Source: Streptomyces natalensis ATCC 27448 (lineage in GTDB: Bacteria > Actinomycetota > Actinomycetes > Streptomycetales > Streptomycetaceae). Taken from it: a stretch of DNA of 64,000 bases. Under the pieces are notes generated by a model, which worked only from the letters and a program-made list of their open reading frames with translations, was not told the DNA's origin and did not search any database. The stretch covers positions 124,001 through 188,000 of the forward strand of contig NZ_JRKI01000062.1 of the NCBI RefSeq assembly GCF_000935125.1, written 5' to 3'. Each line of letters begins with the position of its first letter. Position 1 is the first letter of the stretch. Made by a program: the position numbers and the translations under genes. This document shows positions 1 to 7,366 of the stretch, piece after piece.

Positions 1-153
1 ATCGTTGGTGATCGTGGGGGCGCCCCACTTCTTCTCGAGGACGACGTTGCGGCCCTTGGGGCCGAGGGTGACCTTGACGGCGTCGGCGAGCTGGTTCATC
101 CCGCGCTCGAGACCGCGCCGTGCCTCCTCGTCGAACGCGATGATCTTGGCCAT
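1..153 (-). CDS. groEL: Chaperonin GroEL, N-terminal fragment
   Basis: The first 51 codons of a 60-kDa chaperonin run off the left edge. The reading frame starts MAKIIAFDEEARRGLERG and continues into VTLGPKGRNVV, the nucleotide-binding start typical of GroEL. GroEL forms the cytoplasmic double-ring ATPase that refolds proteins. No groES precedes it, so this is the stand-alone second groEL that Streptomyces carry (groEL2) rather than the groESL operon copy; that is inferred from the local gene order. Two CIRCE operators lie about 130 and 165 bp upstream, so HrcA control is expected. Confidence 0.95.
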   Translation of the reverse strand, partial: MAKIIAFDEEARRGLERGMNQLADAVKVTLGPKGRNVVLEKKWGAPTITND

Positions 154-281
154 GTGAAGTGGTCCTCCCGGACATCGGGGTGGATTGCTCCGGACCGCGC
201 TGGCGCCCGCGACGGACGGTCTGCACACCGTGTGGTTCCTTGCCCCACCCGGCCCGCGGACCTCGCCGACCCGATCCTTGA

Positions 282-308
282 TTGTCACTCTCACCCGGAG
301 AGTGCTAA
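282..308. promoter_or_regulatory. CIRCE operator 1 (HrcA site)
   Basis: TTGTCACTC-N9-GAGTGCTAA, the classical CIRCE inverted repeat with 9-bp spacer and one mismatch in the left arm. It lies upstream of the minus-strand groEL. HrcA binding at CIRCE represses chaperonin genes in unstressed cells. Confidence 0.93.
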
Positions 309-317
309 CGCCAATGA

Positions 318-344
318 TTAGCACTCGGGCCCACCGAGTGCAAG
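318..344. promoter_or_regulatory. CIRCE operator 2 (HrcA site)
   Basis: TTAGCACTC-N9-GAGTGCAAG, a second CIRCE with a perfect left arm and two mismatches at the end of the right arm. The two sites are separated by 9 bp, so the right arm of site 1 and the left arm of site 2 also form an inverted repeat. This suggests cooperative HrcA binding over the groEL promoter. Confidence 0.9.
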
Positions 345-345
345 A

Positions 346-459
346 CGCGCCCGCGAAGCGGGCTCGTTGGGGGTGGTGGTCGGGTGACGGGAGTGCACAA
401 GGCGCGCCTGCGAAGCGGGCTCGTTGGGGGGTGGTGGTCGGGTGACGGGAGGGCGCAAG
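346..459. repeat. Two tandem copies of a 57-bp repeat
   Basis: Two head-to-tail copies beginning CGCGCC(C/T)GCGAAGCGGGCTC, with the second starting at 403; they differ at a handful of positions. They fill the space between the groEL operators and the cold-shock gene terminator. The small reading frames crossing them have no recognisable content. Confidence 0.8.
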
Positions 460-516
460 CGGGTGTGGACGCGCGCATCGATACGGGTGCGGGCGCGGGC
501 GTGGATACGGCATGCA

Positions 517-550
517 GAAGGCCCGCGCCCCTACAGGGGTGCGGGCCTTC
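517..550 (-). terminator. Hairpin terminator of the cold-shock gene
   Basis: GAAGGCCCGCGCCCC / GGGTGCGGGCCTTC can pair as a strong GC-rich stem with a short loop about 25 bp beyond the stop codon of the minus-strand csp gene. There is no long T-run, as usual for Streptomyces hairpin terminators. Confidence 0.75.
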
Positions 551-574
551 GCGACGCTGCAGTCGGTCGGCGCC

Positions 575-778
575 TCAGCCGGCCACCCGGACCATGTCCG
601 CCTGCGGCCCCTTCTGGCCCTGCGAGATCTCGAACTCGACCCGCTGACCCTCCTCAAGGGTGCGGTAGCCGTCCATCTGAATCGCGCTGTAGTGGACGAA
701 TACATCCGCACCACCGTCGACCGCGATGAAGCCGTAGCCCTTCTCCGCGTTGAACCACTTGACGGTGCCCTGAGCCAT
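575..778 (-). CDS. Cold-shock protein, CspA/ScoF family
   Basis: A 67-residue single cold-shock domain (OB-fold) protein. The RNP1 motif KGYGFI is at residues 14-19 and the RNP2-type motif VFVHYSAI at about 26-33, both used to bind single-stranded RNA/DNA. Length and composition are full for the family. It acts as an RNA chaperone in the cytoplasm. The order groEL2 followed by a cold-shock gene is conserved in Streptomyces. A long untranslated leader is likely because the next gene-like feature upstream is over 400 bp away; cold-shock mRNAs are often controlled through such leaders. Confidence 0.96.
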   Translation of the reverse strand: MAQGTVKWFNAEKGYGFIAVDGGADVFVHYSAIQMDGYRTLEEGQRVEFEISQGQKGPQADMVRVAG

Positions 779-1303
779 GCCTAACTCCCCTATTACTGGC
801 CCTTGCGCAGGACCGCACTCCGCGGACCCGGGTCAGACCTCACCCCTCGAAAGGCCCGTGGGGTGTGCGCCGGAACGCGTCGACCGCCGCTGAATGTATC
901 TGCACCAATGCCCAGCGCAACAGGTCAATTGGACGAGAATTCTGGCACCGGAGAATCCGCAATTATGCCGCTAAGTCGCATTACGCCAGGGCAAGTCGGG
1001 CCGGGCATAGCTCCGTTTTCCGACAAATGCTGCACACACTTTGAGCACAACTCGGTGCGATCACATATGCGTTGGGCATGCGCGGGAGCTGTGCGAAAGC
1101 GGTACGAGGGCCATGCGAGGGGGGCGCATAGGTGGTACGAGGGGTTGTACGCGATCGCACGAAAGAGATCGGCCCCATCGTATCGCCTTTCCGGACATGG
1201 AATTGCCCCATCCGCTTTTGGGCGGATGGGGCAATTTCCGTCACGCGGGGCGCGAGATGGCGCAAATTGAACGCCGCGTCACCGCGTCTTCAGAGGCCGC
1301 CGG
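779..1303. other. Gene-free stretch upstream of csp
   Basis: About 525 bp with lower GC than its surroundings in the first half, consistent with the promoter and 5' leader of the minus-strand csp gene. Open frames cross it on both strands, but none has a good ribosome site or family resemblance. The only clear element is the hairpin at 1199-1239. Confidence 0.6.
1199..1239 (-). terminator. Terminator after the thrC/moaD-like operon
   Basis: GGAATTGCCCCATCCGC and GCGGATGGGGCAATTTCC form a 17-bp stem (one bulged T) with a short loop. It lies 65 bp past the stop codon of the minus-strand sulfur-carrier-like gene, so it likely ends the thrC transcript and isolates it from csp. Confidence 0.85.
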
Positions 1304-1582
1304 TCAGCAGCCTCCCGCTACGGCAGGAATGATGGACACGCCCGCCCCGTCCGGCGTCGGCGTCTCCAGGCCCTGCTCGAAGCGGACGTCGTCGTCATTG
1401 ACATAGACGTTCACGAAGCGGCGCAGCTTGCCCGCGTCGTCCAGCACCCGCGCCGCGATGCCGGTGTGGTTCTTCTCCAGGTCGGCGATCACCTCGGAGA
1501 GGGTCGCGCCCTCGGCGGCGACCTCGGCTTGGCCGTCGGTGTAGGTGCGGAGGATGGTGGGGATGCGGACCTTGACGCTCAT
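1304..1582 (-). CDS. MoaD/ThiS-family ubiquitin-like protein
   Basis: A 92-residue beta-grasp protein. It has the ThiS/MoaD fold signature (VRIPTILR near the start, an acidic middle, VNDDDVRF, then SIIPAVAGG) and ends in GGC rather than a bare GG. In this family the terminal GG is activated by an E1-like enzyme to carry sulfur as a thiocarboxylate. The extra Cys recalls carriers such as mycobacterial CysO that need a JAMM protease to expose GG, or it may be an inactive tail. It lies 53 bp downstream of thrC in the same transcript, under the same SAM riboswitch, which hints at a role in sulfur or homocysteine metabolism. The exact substrate is unknown. Confidence 0.85.
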   Translation of the reverse strand: MSVKVRIPTILRTYTDGQAEVAAEGATLSEVIADLEKNHTGIAARVLDDAGKLRRFVNVYVNDDDVRFEQGLETPTPDGAGVSIIPAVAGGC

Positions 1583-1635
1583 GGTTCTGCCTTCCAGCGA
1601 CTGCGGGGTACGGGTTCGGGGATTCCGGCCGGGGC

Positions 1636-2916
1636 TCAGCCGGCCAGGCCGGCCGCGCGGAACGCGTCCAGGTCCGGACGGATGGTGGCCGTGGGGCCGG
1701 CGGCGACGGCATCCAGGGTCTTGAGGCCGTCACCGGTGTTCAGGACGACGGTGGTCAGGGCCGGGTCGAGCAGACCGTCCTCGATGAGCTTCTTGGTGAC
1801 ACCGACGGTGACGCCGCCCGCGGTCTCCGCGAAGATCCCTTCCGTCCGCGCCAGCAGCCTGATGGCGTCCACGATCTGCTCGTCGTTGACATCCTCCACC
1901 GCACCGCCCGTACGCCGCGCGATGTCCAGGACGTACGGCCCGTCGGCCGGGTTGCCGATGGCCAGCGACTTGGCGATGGTGTTCGGCTTCTGGGGGCGTA
2001 CGACCTCGTGCCCGGCCTTGAAGGCCGCGGAGACCGGCGAGCAGCCCTCCGCCTGGGCGCCGAAGATCTTGTACGGCTTGTCCTCGACCAGACCCAGGGC
2101 GATCAGCTCCTTGAGCCCCTTGTCGATCTTGGTCAGCTGGGAGCCGGAGGCGATCGGGATGACGATCTGGTCCGGCAGCTGCCAGCCCAGCTGCTCGCAG
2201 ATCTCGTACGCCAGGGTCTTGGACCCCTCGCCGTAGTACGGGCGCAGGTTGACGTTCACAAAGCCCCAGCCCTCGCCCAGCGGGTCGCCGATGAGCTCGG
2301 AGCAGAAGCGGTTGACGTCGTCGTAGTTGCCCTCGATGCCGACCAGGTCGCCGCCGTAGACCGCGGCCATGACGACCTTGCCGGCCTCCAGGTCGTGCGG
2401 GATGAAGACGCAGGACTTGAACCCGGCCCGGCGGGCGGCGGCGCCGACCGCACCGGCCAGGTTGCCGGTGGAGGAGCAGGACAGGGTGGTGAAGCCGAAG
2501 GCGCGGGCGGCCTCGACGGCGATCGCGACGACGCGGTCCTTGAAGGAGTGCGTCGGGTTGCCGGAGTCGTCCTTGACGTACAGGCCGCCCGTGACGCCCA
2601 GCTCGGCGGCAAGGCGGTCGGCCTTGACCAGCTTGGTGAAGCCGGGGTTGAGGTTCGGCTTTTCGGCCACGTCGACGGGGACGGGCAGCAGCGGGGCGTA
2701 GCGCCAGATGTTGTTGGGACCGGCCTCGATCCGCTTCTTCAGCCCCTCGGGGTCGCCGCTCGGCAGGTCGTAAGCCACTTCGAGCGGCCCGAAACATTCC
2801 TGGCAGGCGAAAATGGGGCCGAGCGGGAAACGCTGCCCGCACTCGCGGCAGGAGAGCGCGACGGCGGGGCCCAGAGCAACGGGAGCGGTTGCGGTTTCGG
2901 TGACTTGCACAGCCAT
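1636..2916 (-). CDS. thrC: Threonine synthase
   Basis: A 426-residue PLP enzyme of fold type II that converts O-phosphohomoserine to threonine. The N-terminus has a zinc-ribbon-like pair CRECG...CQECF (about residues 23-44), followed by the PLP-lysine region NPTHSFKDRV and the glycine-rich phosphate loop SSTGN. The start at 2916 (MAVQVTET) was chosen because AGGAGAAAGG precedes it and the family alignment begins there; an upstream ATG at 2964 would add 16 basic residues. A SAM riboswitch lies immediately upstream, so expression should fall when SAM is plentiful. The moaD-like gene follows in the same operon. Confidence 0.95.
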   Translation of the reverse strand: MAVQVTETATAPVALGPAVALSCRECGQRFPLGPIFACQECFGPLEVAYDLPSGDPEGLKKRIEAGPNNIWRYAPLLPVPVDVAEKPNLNPGFTKLVKADRLAAELGVTGGLYVKDDSGNPTHSFKDRVVAIAVEAARAFGFTTLSCSSTGNLAGAVGAAARRAGFKSCVFIPHDLEAGKVVMAAVYGGDLVGIEGNYDDVNRFCSELIGDPLGEGWGFVNVNLRPYYGEGSKTLAYEICEQLGWQLPDQIVIPIASGSQLTKIDKGLKELIALGLVEDKPYKIFGAQAEGCSPVSAAFKAGHEVVRPQKPNTIAKSLAIGNPADGPYVLDIARRTGGAVEDVNDEQIVDAIRLLARTEGIFAETAGGVTVGVTKKLIEDGLLDPALTTVVLNTGDGLKTLDAVAAGPTATIRPDLDAFRAAGLAG

Positions 2917-2964
2917 GGAGGCGAGGCCCTTTCTCCTCATCTTCCTCGCGACGCATCTCGCCAC

Positions 2965-3081
2965 GAGACGGATTTGGCACCTTCCCTAGCCGGGAGCCTC
3001 GCGCGCGCTGATCGCGGCGGAGACCGGCTGGAGGGTTGCCGGGGCTTCAACGGGCCGTATCCCTCTGCCCCTCTGGATGAG
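2965..3081 (-). promoter_or_regulatory. SAM riboswitch (S-box, SAM-I type) for thrC
   Basis: Read on the minus strand, the leader has the hallmarks of the SAM-I aptamer in order: CTCATCCAGAGGGGC (P1/P2), AGAGGGATACGGCCCGTTGAAG, CCCCGGCAACC, a variable arm, then GGTGCCAAATCC and the closing GTCTC. It ends about 50 bp before the thrC start codon, so translational control or premature termination in that gap is likely. Linking threonine synthase to SAM makes sense because homoserine phosphate is the branch point between threonine and methionine. Confidence 0.9.
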
Positions 3082-3267
3082 CGGTATGGCGCTGGGCCGA
3101 AACCCAGGCGTTTTTTGCGGCGACCCCGACATGCGACGGTCATCCGCGTTGTTCAAGACTGTAACCGAAGGCTCTGACAGTTGAGATAGTCGTCCGAACC
3201 GCGAGATGGATCACACGATGGATCACCCACCTGCCGCCGGTCCGGCGGTCACCGAGGAGTCGTAGAC

Positions 3268-4230
3268 GTGCTGGAAGAGGTGGAGCGCTGGCTGGGCAGC
3301 CGTTCCTGGTCCGCGGCCGACCGCCCACTGGGGCGGCTGCTGGAGGCGAAGCGCCAGAGCGGCCGTACGGTCAGCGTCGTCCTGCCGGCGCTGGACGAGG
3401 AGGCCACGGTCGGCGCGATCGTGGCCACGATACGCGCCGAGCTGATGACCGATGCCGTTTCGCTGGTCGACGAGCTGGTGGTGCTGGATTCGGGCTCCTC
3501 CGACCGTACGGCCGAGGTCGCGGCGGCGGCCGGCGCCACGGTCGTCCACCGGGACAGCGTGCTGCCCCGTATTCCCGCGCTGCCCGGCAAGGGCGAGGTC
3601 CTGTGGCGCTCGCTGCTCGCCACCAGCGGCGACATCGTCTGCTTCATCGACGCCGATCTGCGCGAATTCTCGGCCACCTTTGTCTCCGGCATCGTCGGCC
3701 CGCTGCTGACCGACCCGGACATCCATTTCGTCAAGGCGATGTACGACCGTCCGCTGGAGATCGGCGGCGAGGGCTCCGGCGCAGGTCAGGGCGGCCGCGT
3801 CACCGAACTGGTCGCCCGGCCGCTGCTCAATCTCCACTGGCCGCAGCTGGCCGGTTTCGTCCAGCCGCTGGGCGGTGAGTACGCGGCCCGCCGCTCCCTG
3901 CTGGAGCGCCTGCCCTTCCCGGTGGGCTACGGCGTCGAGCTGGGGCTCCTGGTCGATGCGCTGCACACGGTCGGCCTGGACGGTCTGGCCCAGGTGGACG
4001 TCGGTGTGCGCAAGCACCGCCATCAGGACGGCCAGGCGCTGGGCCGGATGGCCGCCGCCATCTACCGCACGGCCCAGCTGCGGCTGACCCGCGGCCATCT
4101 GATCCGGCCGCGGCTGACCCAGTTCGAGCGGGGCGAGAACGGCTTCGTGCCGCGGACGACGGCGGTCGACACGGAGGAGCGGCCGCCGATGGCGGAGATA
4201 CCGGAGTACGCGGAGCGGCAGGCGGCCTGA
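3268..4230 (+). CDS. gpgS: Glucosyl-3-phosphoglycerate synthase
   Basis: A 320-residue family GT-A (GT81) glycosyltransferase making glucosyl-3-phosphoglycerate from an NDP-glucose and 3-phosphoglycerate, the precursor of glucosylglycerate and, in mycobacteria, of methylglucose lipopolysaccharide. It shows the nucleotide-binding start VVLPALDEE (residues 37-45), LDSGSSDRT, and the metal-binding DAD at 128-130 in CFIDADLREF. GGEYAARRS is at about residues 206-214. The GTG start has GAGGAG just upstream. It is followed by trehalose-phosphate synthase and phosphatase genes, making a compatible-solute cluster. Confidence 0.9.
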   Translation: MLEEVERWLGSRSWSAADRPLGRLLEAKRQSGRTVSVVLPALDEEATVGAIVATIRAELMTDAVSLVDELVVLDSGSSDRTAEVAAAAGATVVHRDSVLPRIPALPGKGEVLWRSLLATSGDIVCFIDADLREFSATFVSGIVGPLLTDPDIHFVKAMYDRPLEIGGEGSGAGQGGRVTELVARPLLNLHWPQLAGFVQPLGGEYAARRSLLERLPFPVGYGVELGLLVDALHTVGLDGLAQVDVGVRKHRHQDGQALGRMAAAIYRTAQLRLTRGHLIRPRLTQFERGENGFVPRTTAVDTEERPPMAEIPEYAERQAA

Positions 4231-4329
4231 GCCGTGCCGTGGCCGGAGCCGCCGACGCGTTTCCCGTTGCGCGCGCCGCGGCTGGTTTCCGTACGTTTGA
4301 GCGGATCGGTGGCGGGTTAATGTCGCGAC

Positions 4330-5835
4330 ATGGTCTCCGAGACGGTCTCCGAGCGCAGCGCGGTCCAGCCAGGTGCCGACGTTCTCGTCGCGTCCAATCG
4401 CGGTCCGGTGTCGTACACCGTGGAGGAAGGCGGTGCGCTGACCGCCAAGCGGGGTGGCGGGGGGCTGGTGTCGGGGCTGTCCGCCATTGGGCCGGACACT
4501 GACGCGGTGTGGGTGTGTGCGGCGCTCGGGGAGGGTGACCGGGAGGCCGTACGGCGCACCGGGGGTCTGCTGGATGTGGCGGAGACGGGCGGGCAGCGGG
4601 TCCGGATGCTGGACATTCCGGCGGAGGTGCATGCCGCCGCCTACAACGGAATTGCGAATTCCGTGCTGTGGTTCGTCCATCACATGCTCTACCAGACGCC
4701 TCTGGAGCCGGTATTCGACACGGAATTCCGGGCGCAATGGGCGTCGTACGAGGCGTACAACACCGCCTTTGCGGAGGCGCTGGCCGCCGCCGCGGCGCCC
4801 GGGGCGGCCGTTCTCGTGCAGGACTATCACCTGGCGCTGGTGCCCGGAATGCTTCGCGAGAGCCGCCCTGACCTGCGGATTGCGCATTTCTCGCACACCC
4901 CGTGGGCGCCCGCGGAGTACTTCGCGATGCTGCCCGACGACATCCAGCAAAAGCTGGTGATGGGCCTGCTCGGTGCGGATCAGGCGAATTTCCTGACCCA
5001 GCGGTGGGCACGGGCGTTCATGGGCTGCTGTCAGCAGGCGCTGGGGAACGATTGCGAGGCGCTCTGGCCGCGGGACGAGGAGCCGTATCTGCGGACCTTT
5101 CCGCCGGGGCTCACGGCGCGCCGAACGTCGATCGGCGTATACGGCCTCGGCGCGGACGCGGAATTCCTGCGCGAGCGGGCCTTTCGGCCGGATGTCGAGG
5201 AGCGGCTGGCGGCGCTGCGCGAGCAGATCGGCGGGCCGGACCGCAAGACCATCGTCCGGGTGGACCGTACGGAGCTGTCCAAGAACATCGTGCGCGGGCT
5301 GCTGGCCTACCGCCGCCTCCTGGCCGACCGGCCCCAGTGGCGCGAGCGGGTGGTGCACCTCGCCTTCGCCTATCCCTCGCGGCAGGATCTGGCCGTCTAC
5401 CGCGAGTACACCGCGCAGGTGGGCCGGCTGGCCGAGGAGATCAACGCCGCCTACGGGACGGCGGGTTGGCAGCCGGTCGTCCTGCATGTCAAGGACGATT
5501 TCGCGCGGTCGCTGGCGGCGTACCGGCTGGCGGACGTGGCGCTGGTCAATCCGATCCGGGACGGGATGAACCTCGTCGCCAAGGAGGTGCCGGTGGTCTC
5601 CGAGCGCGGCTGTGCGCTGGTGCTCTCCCGGGAGGCGGGCGCCTATCAGGAGCTCGGCGAGGACGCCCTCGGCGTCAATCCGTACGACGTGACGGCCACG
5701 GCGCAGGCGCTGCACGAGGCGCTGTCGATGGACGATGCCGAGCGCAGCGCGCGCACCGAGCGGCTGGCCGCGGCCGCCACCGCGCTGCCGCCTGCGCGGT
5801 GGTTCCTGGACCAGCTGCGGGCGTTGAAGGCATGA
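4330..5835 (+). CDS. otsA: Trehalose-6-phosphate synthase
   Basis: A 501-residue GT20 enzyme joining NDP-glucose and glucose-6-phosphate into trehalose-6-phosphate in the cytoplasm. Recognisable blocks are LVASNRGPVSY at the N-terminus, the GGGGLVSGL phosphate loop, VQDYHLALVPGML, HFSHTPWAP and, near the C-terminus, LVNPIRDGMNLVAKE with the donor-binding residues. The length is normal for bacterial OtsA. The matching phosphatase otsB is convergent, with stops about 40 bp apart, so the two are not one operon despite acting in sequence. Confidence 0.93.
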   Translation: MVSETVSERSAVQPGADVLVASNRGPVSYTVEEGGALTAKRGGGGLVSGLSAIGPDTDAVWVCAALGEGDREAVRRTGGLLDVAETGGQRVRMLDIPAEVHAAAYNGIANSVLWFVHHMLYQTPLEPVFDTEFRAQWASYEAYNTAFAEALAAAAAPGAAVLVQDYHLALVPGMLRESRPDLRIAHFSHTPWAPAEYFAMLPDDIQQKLVMGLLGADQANFLTQRWARAFMGCCQQALGNDCEALWPRDEEPYLRTFPPGLTARRTSIGVYGLGADAEFLRERAFRPDVEERLAALREQIGGPDRKTIVRVDRTELSKNIVRGLLAYRRLLADRPQWRERVVHLAFAYPSRQDLAVYREYTAQVGRLAEEINAAYGTAGWQPVVLHVKDDFARSLAAYRLADVALVNPIRDGMNLVAKEVPVVSERGCALVLSREAGAYQELGEDALGVNPYDVTATAQALHEALSMDDAERSARTERLAAAATALPPARWFLDQLRALKA

Positions 5836-5874
5836 GCCGGGCCTTGGAGGGGTGAGCGCGGCTCAGTGCTCGGC

Positions 5875-6804
5875 TCAGCGCTCGGTGAGGTGGTCCGCCA
5901 GGGTGCCCAGGAGGCCGACCACGCCCTTGGGGCCGTCCACCACCAGGTCGGCGCGGTCGGCCAGTTCGGTGACCTCCTCGCTGCCGCTGCACACCAGGAT
6001 GCCGGTCAGGCCCTCGGAGCGGAGCTTCTCGACGGCTCCGAAGGCGGCGAGGTCACCGAGGTCGTCGCCGGCGTAGAGCACGGTGGCGGCGCCGGTTTCG
6101 TGGATCCAGTCGGCCAGGGCCACGCCCTTGTCCATACCGGGCGGGCGCAGTTCCAGGACGAACCGGCCGGGTTCGACGATCAGGCCGTGGCGTTCAGCGA
6201 GGGCGGCGAGCGGGCCGCGGAGCCGTTCGAAGGCGCCCTGCGGGTCGGTGGCGCGGCGGGTGTGGATGGCGATGGCGTGGCCGCCCTTGCGCTCGATGGC
6301 GGTCTCGACCCAGGTGCCGCGCCAGACGCCGGAGGCGTCCAGTACGCCGGGGAGTTCGGCCTGTATGGCGGCGATGCCGGGGTGCGGGGGCGGGGCGTGG
6401 ACGGTGCCGGTGGCCGCTTCCCAGCGCTCGGCGCCGTAGTGGCCGAGGACGGTGAGGTGGTCCAGGCCCGGGACGGAGTCGAAGCCGCCGAGGCGGACGG
6501 CAACGGTGGCCGGGCGGCCGGTGATCACGGCGGCGGCCTTCAGGCGCGGTACGAGGCGGCCCAGGGCGGCGACGGCGCCGTCATGGGCGCGGGCCTTTTC
6601 CGGGTCGGGGACGATATCGGCGAGGGTGCCGTCGAAGTCGAGGGCGATGACGGCGCGTTCGGGACGGGCCAGGAGGGCGGCGAGTCCGTCGCGGCCGGCG
6701 GCGGTGCGGGGGGTGGGCAGAGCGCGCGGCGGCGCGGTGTCCGGTGGCGGTGCGGACGACGGGGTCGGTTCGGAATTCGGCGCGGCGTTCCCGGGGCTGC
6801 CCAT
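5875..6804 (-). CDS. otsB: Trehalose-6-phosphate phosphatase
   Basis: A 309-residue HAD-superfamily phosphatase removing the phosphate from trehalose-6-phosphate. HAD motif I is ALDFDGTLADI (the first Asp is the nucleophile, about residue 56), motif II is VITGRP, and motif IV is YAGDDLGDLAAF. The N-terminal 40 residues are Pro/Ala-rich and of low complexity. The start at 6804 is preferred over an ATG 33 bp upstream because the upstream residues are not family-like; the ribosome site is weak in both cases. Confidence 0.9.
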   Translation of the reverse strand: MGSPGNAAPNSEPTPSSAPPPDTAPPRALPTPRTAAGRDGLAALLARPERAVIALDFDGTLADIVPDPEKARAHDGAVAALGRLVPRLKAAAVITGRPATVAVRLGGFDSVPGLDHLTVLGHYGAERWEAATGTVHAPPPHPGIAAIQAELPGVLDASGVWRGTWVETAIERKGGHAIAIHTRRATDPQGAFERLRGPLAALAERHGLIVEPGRFVLELRPPGMDKGVALADWIHETGAATVLYAGDDLGDLAAFGAVEKLRSEGLTGILVCSGSEEVTELADRADLVVDGPKGVVGLLGTLADHLTER

Positions 6805-6891
6805 GGCGCCGACCCTACCGGCGGGGCGTGGGCGCATGCCGGGTGTACGGGAGCATCCGGGCGACCCGCCGGGCGCCGTCGGGCCGCCGGG

Positions 6892-7263
6892 TCAGCGGCG
6901 GGCGCGGCGGGCGTCGCGTATCCGGCGCAGGCGGTTGACGGTGACCGGGTCGTGGGCGAGGGCGCGGGGGTCGTCCAACAGGGCGTTCAGGAGCTGGTAG
7001 TAGCGGGTCGGGGAGATGCCGAGGCGCTCGCGGATGACCCGCTCCTTGGCGCCGGGGCCGGGCCAGGAGCGGCGCTCCACGGCGAGCACCGCTTCGTCAC
7101 GGTCGGAGAGGGGGGCGGCGGCCGGGCCTTCTGCGAGCGCGGCGTCCGGCGTCGTACGGTCCGCGGGCGCGGCGTCCGGCACCGTACGGTCCGCGGCGTC
7201 GTCCGCGCCGGCCGTGCCGCCCGCGCCCTCGTCGCCGTCGGTCGTCTGCGTACCGTCCCTCAT
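6892..7263 (-). CDS. DUF3263 HTH-like protein
   Basis: A 123-residue protein whose C-terminal half (LSDRDEAVLAVERRSWPGPGAKE, then RERLGISPTRYYQLLN) is the DUF3263 domain common in actinobacteria, which looks like a winged or simple helix-turn-helix. The N-terminal half is an Ala/Asp-rich linker with an internal duplication (DRTVPDAAPA / DRTTPDAALA). Function is not established; DNA binding is inferred from the helical pattern. An adjacent GTG at 7266 is an equally possible start. Confidence 0.8.
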   Translation of the reverse strand: MRDGTQTTDGDEGAGGTAGADDAADRTVPDAAPADRTTPDAALAEGPAAAPLSDRDEAVLAVERRSWPGPGAKERVIRERLGISPTRYYQLLNALLDDPRALAHDPVTVNRLRRIRDARRARR

Positions 7264-7290
7264 CACGTTTCCACGATAAGCCCCGGGTCT

Positions 7291-7350
7291 GACAACGCCC
7301 GATCGGACAACGCCCGGCCGGACAAGGCCCGGCCGGACAAGGCCCGGCCG
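7291..7350. repeat. Four tandem 15-bp repeats
   Basis: Unit GACAA(C/G)GCCCGGCCG repeated four times without gaps; copies 3 and 4 are identical. It lies in the 100-bp space between the DUF3263 gene start and the stop codon of the sugar-binding protein gene. Confidence 0.85.
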
Positions 7351-7366
7351 GGCGCCCCGGGCGCGG

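Noticed and set aside
803..1270. Possible gene between csp and the thrC operon
   Set aside because: Frames on both strands cross a clear terminator hairpin, lack ribosome sites and show no protein-like composition.
3092..3116. CTGGG-CCGAAA-CCCAG hairpin followed by six T residues on the plus strand
   Set aside because: It looks like a terminator, but no plus-strand gene lies upstream; it sits at the 5' edge of the minus-strand SAM riboswitch leader, so the T-run is probably chance or part of the promoter.
3223..5715. An 830-codon open frame on the minus strand opposite gpgS and otsA
   Set aside because: It is the antisense shadow of two well-supported genes in GC-rich DNA; its translation is Arg/Gly/Gln-rich with no family resemblance.
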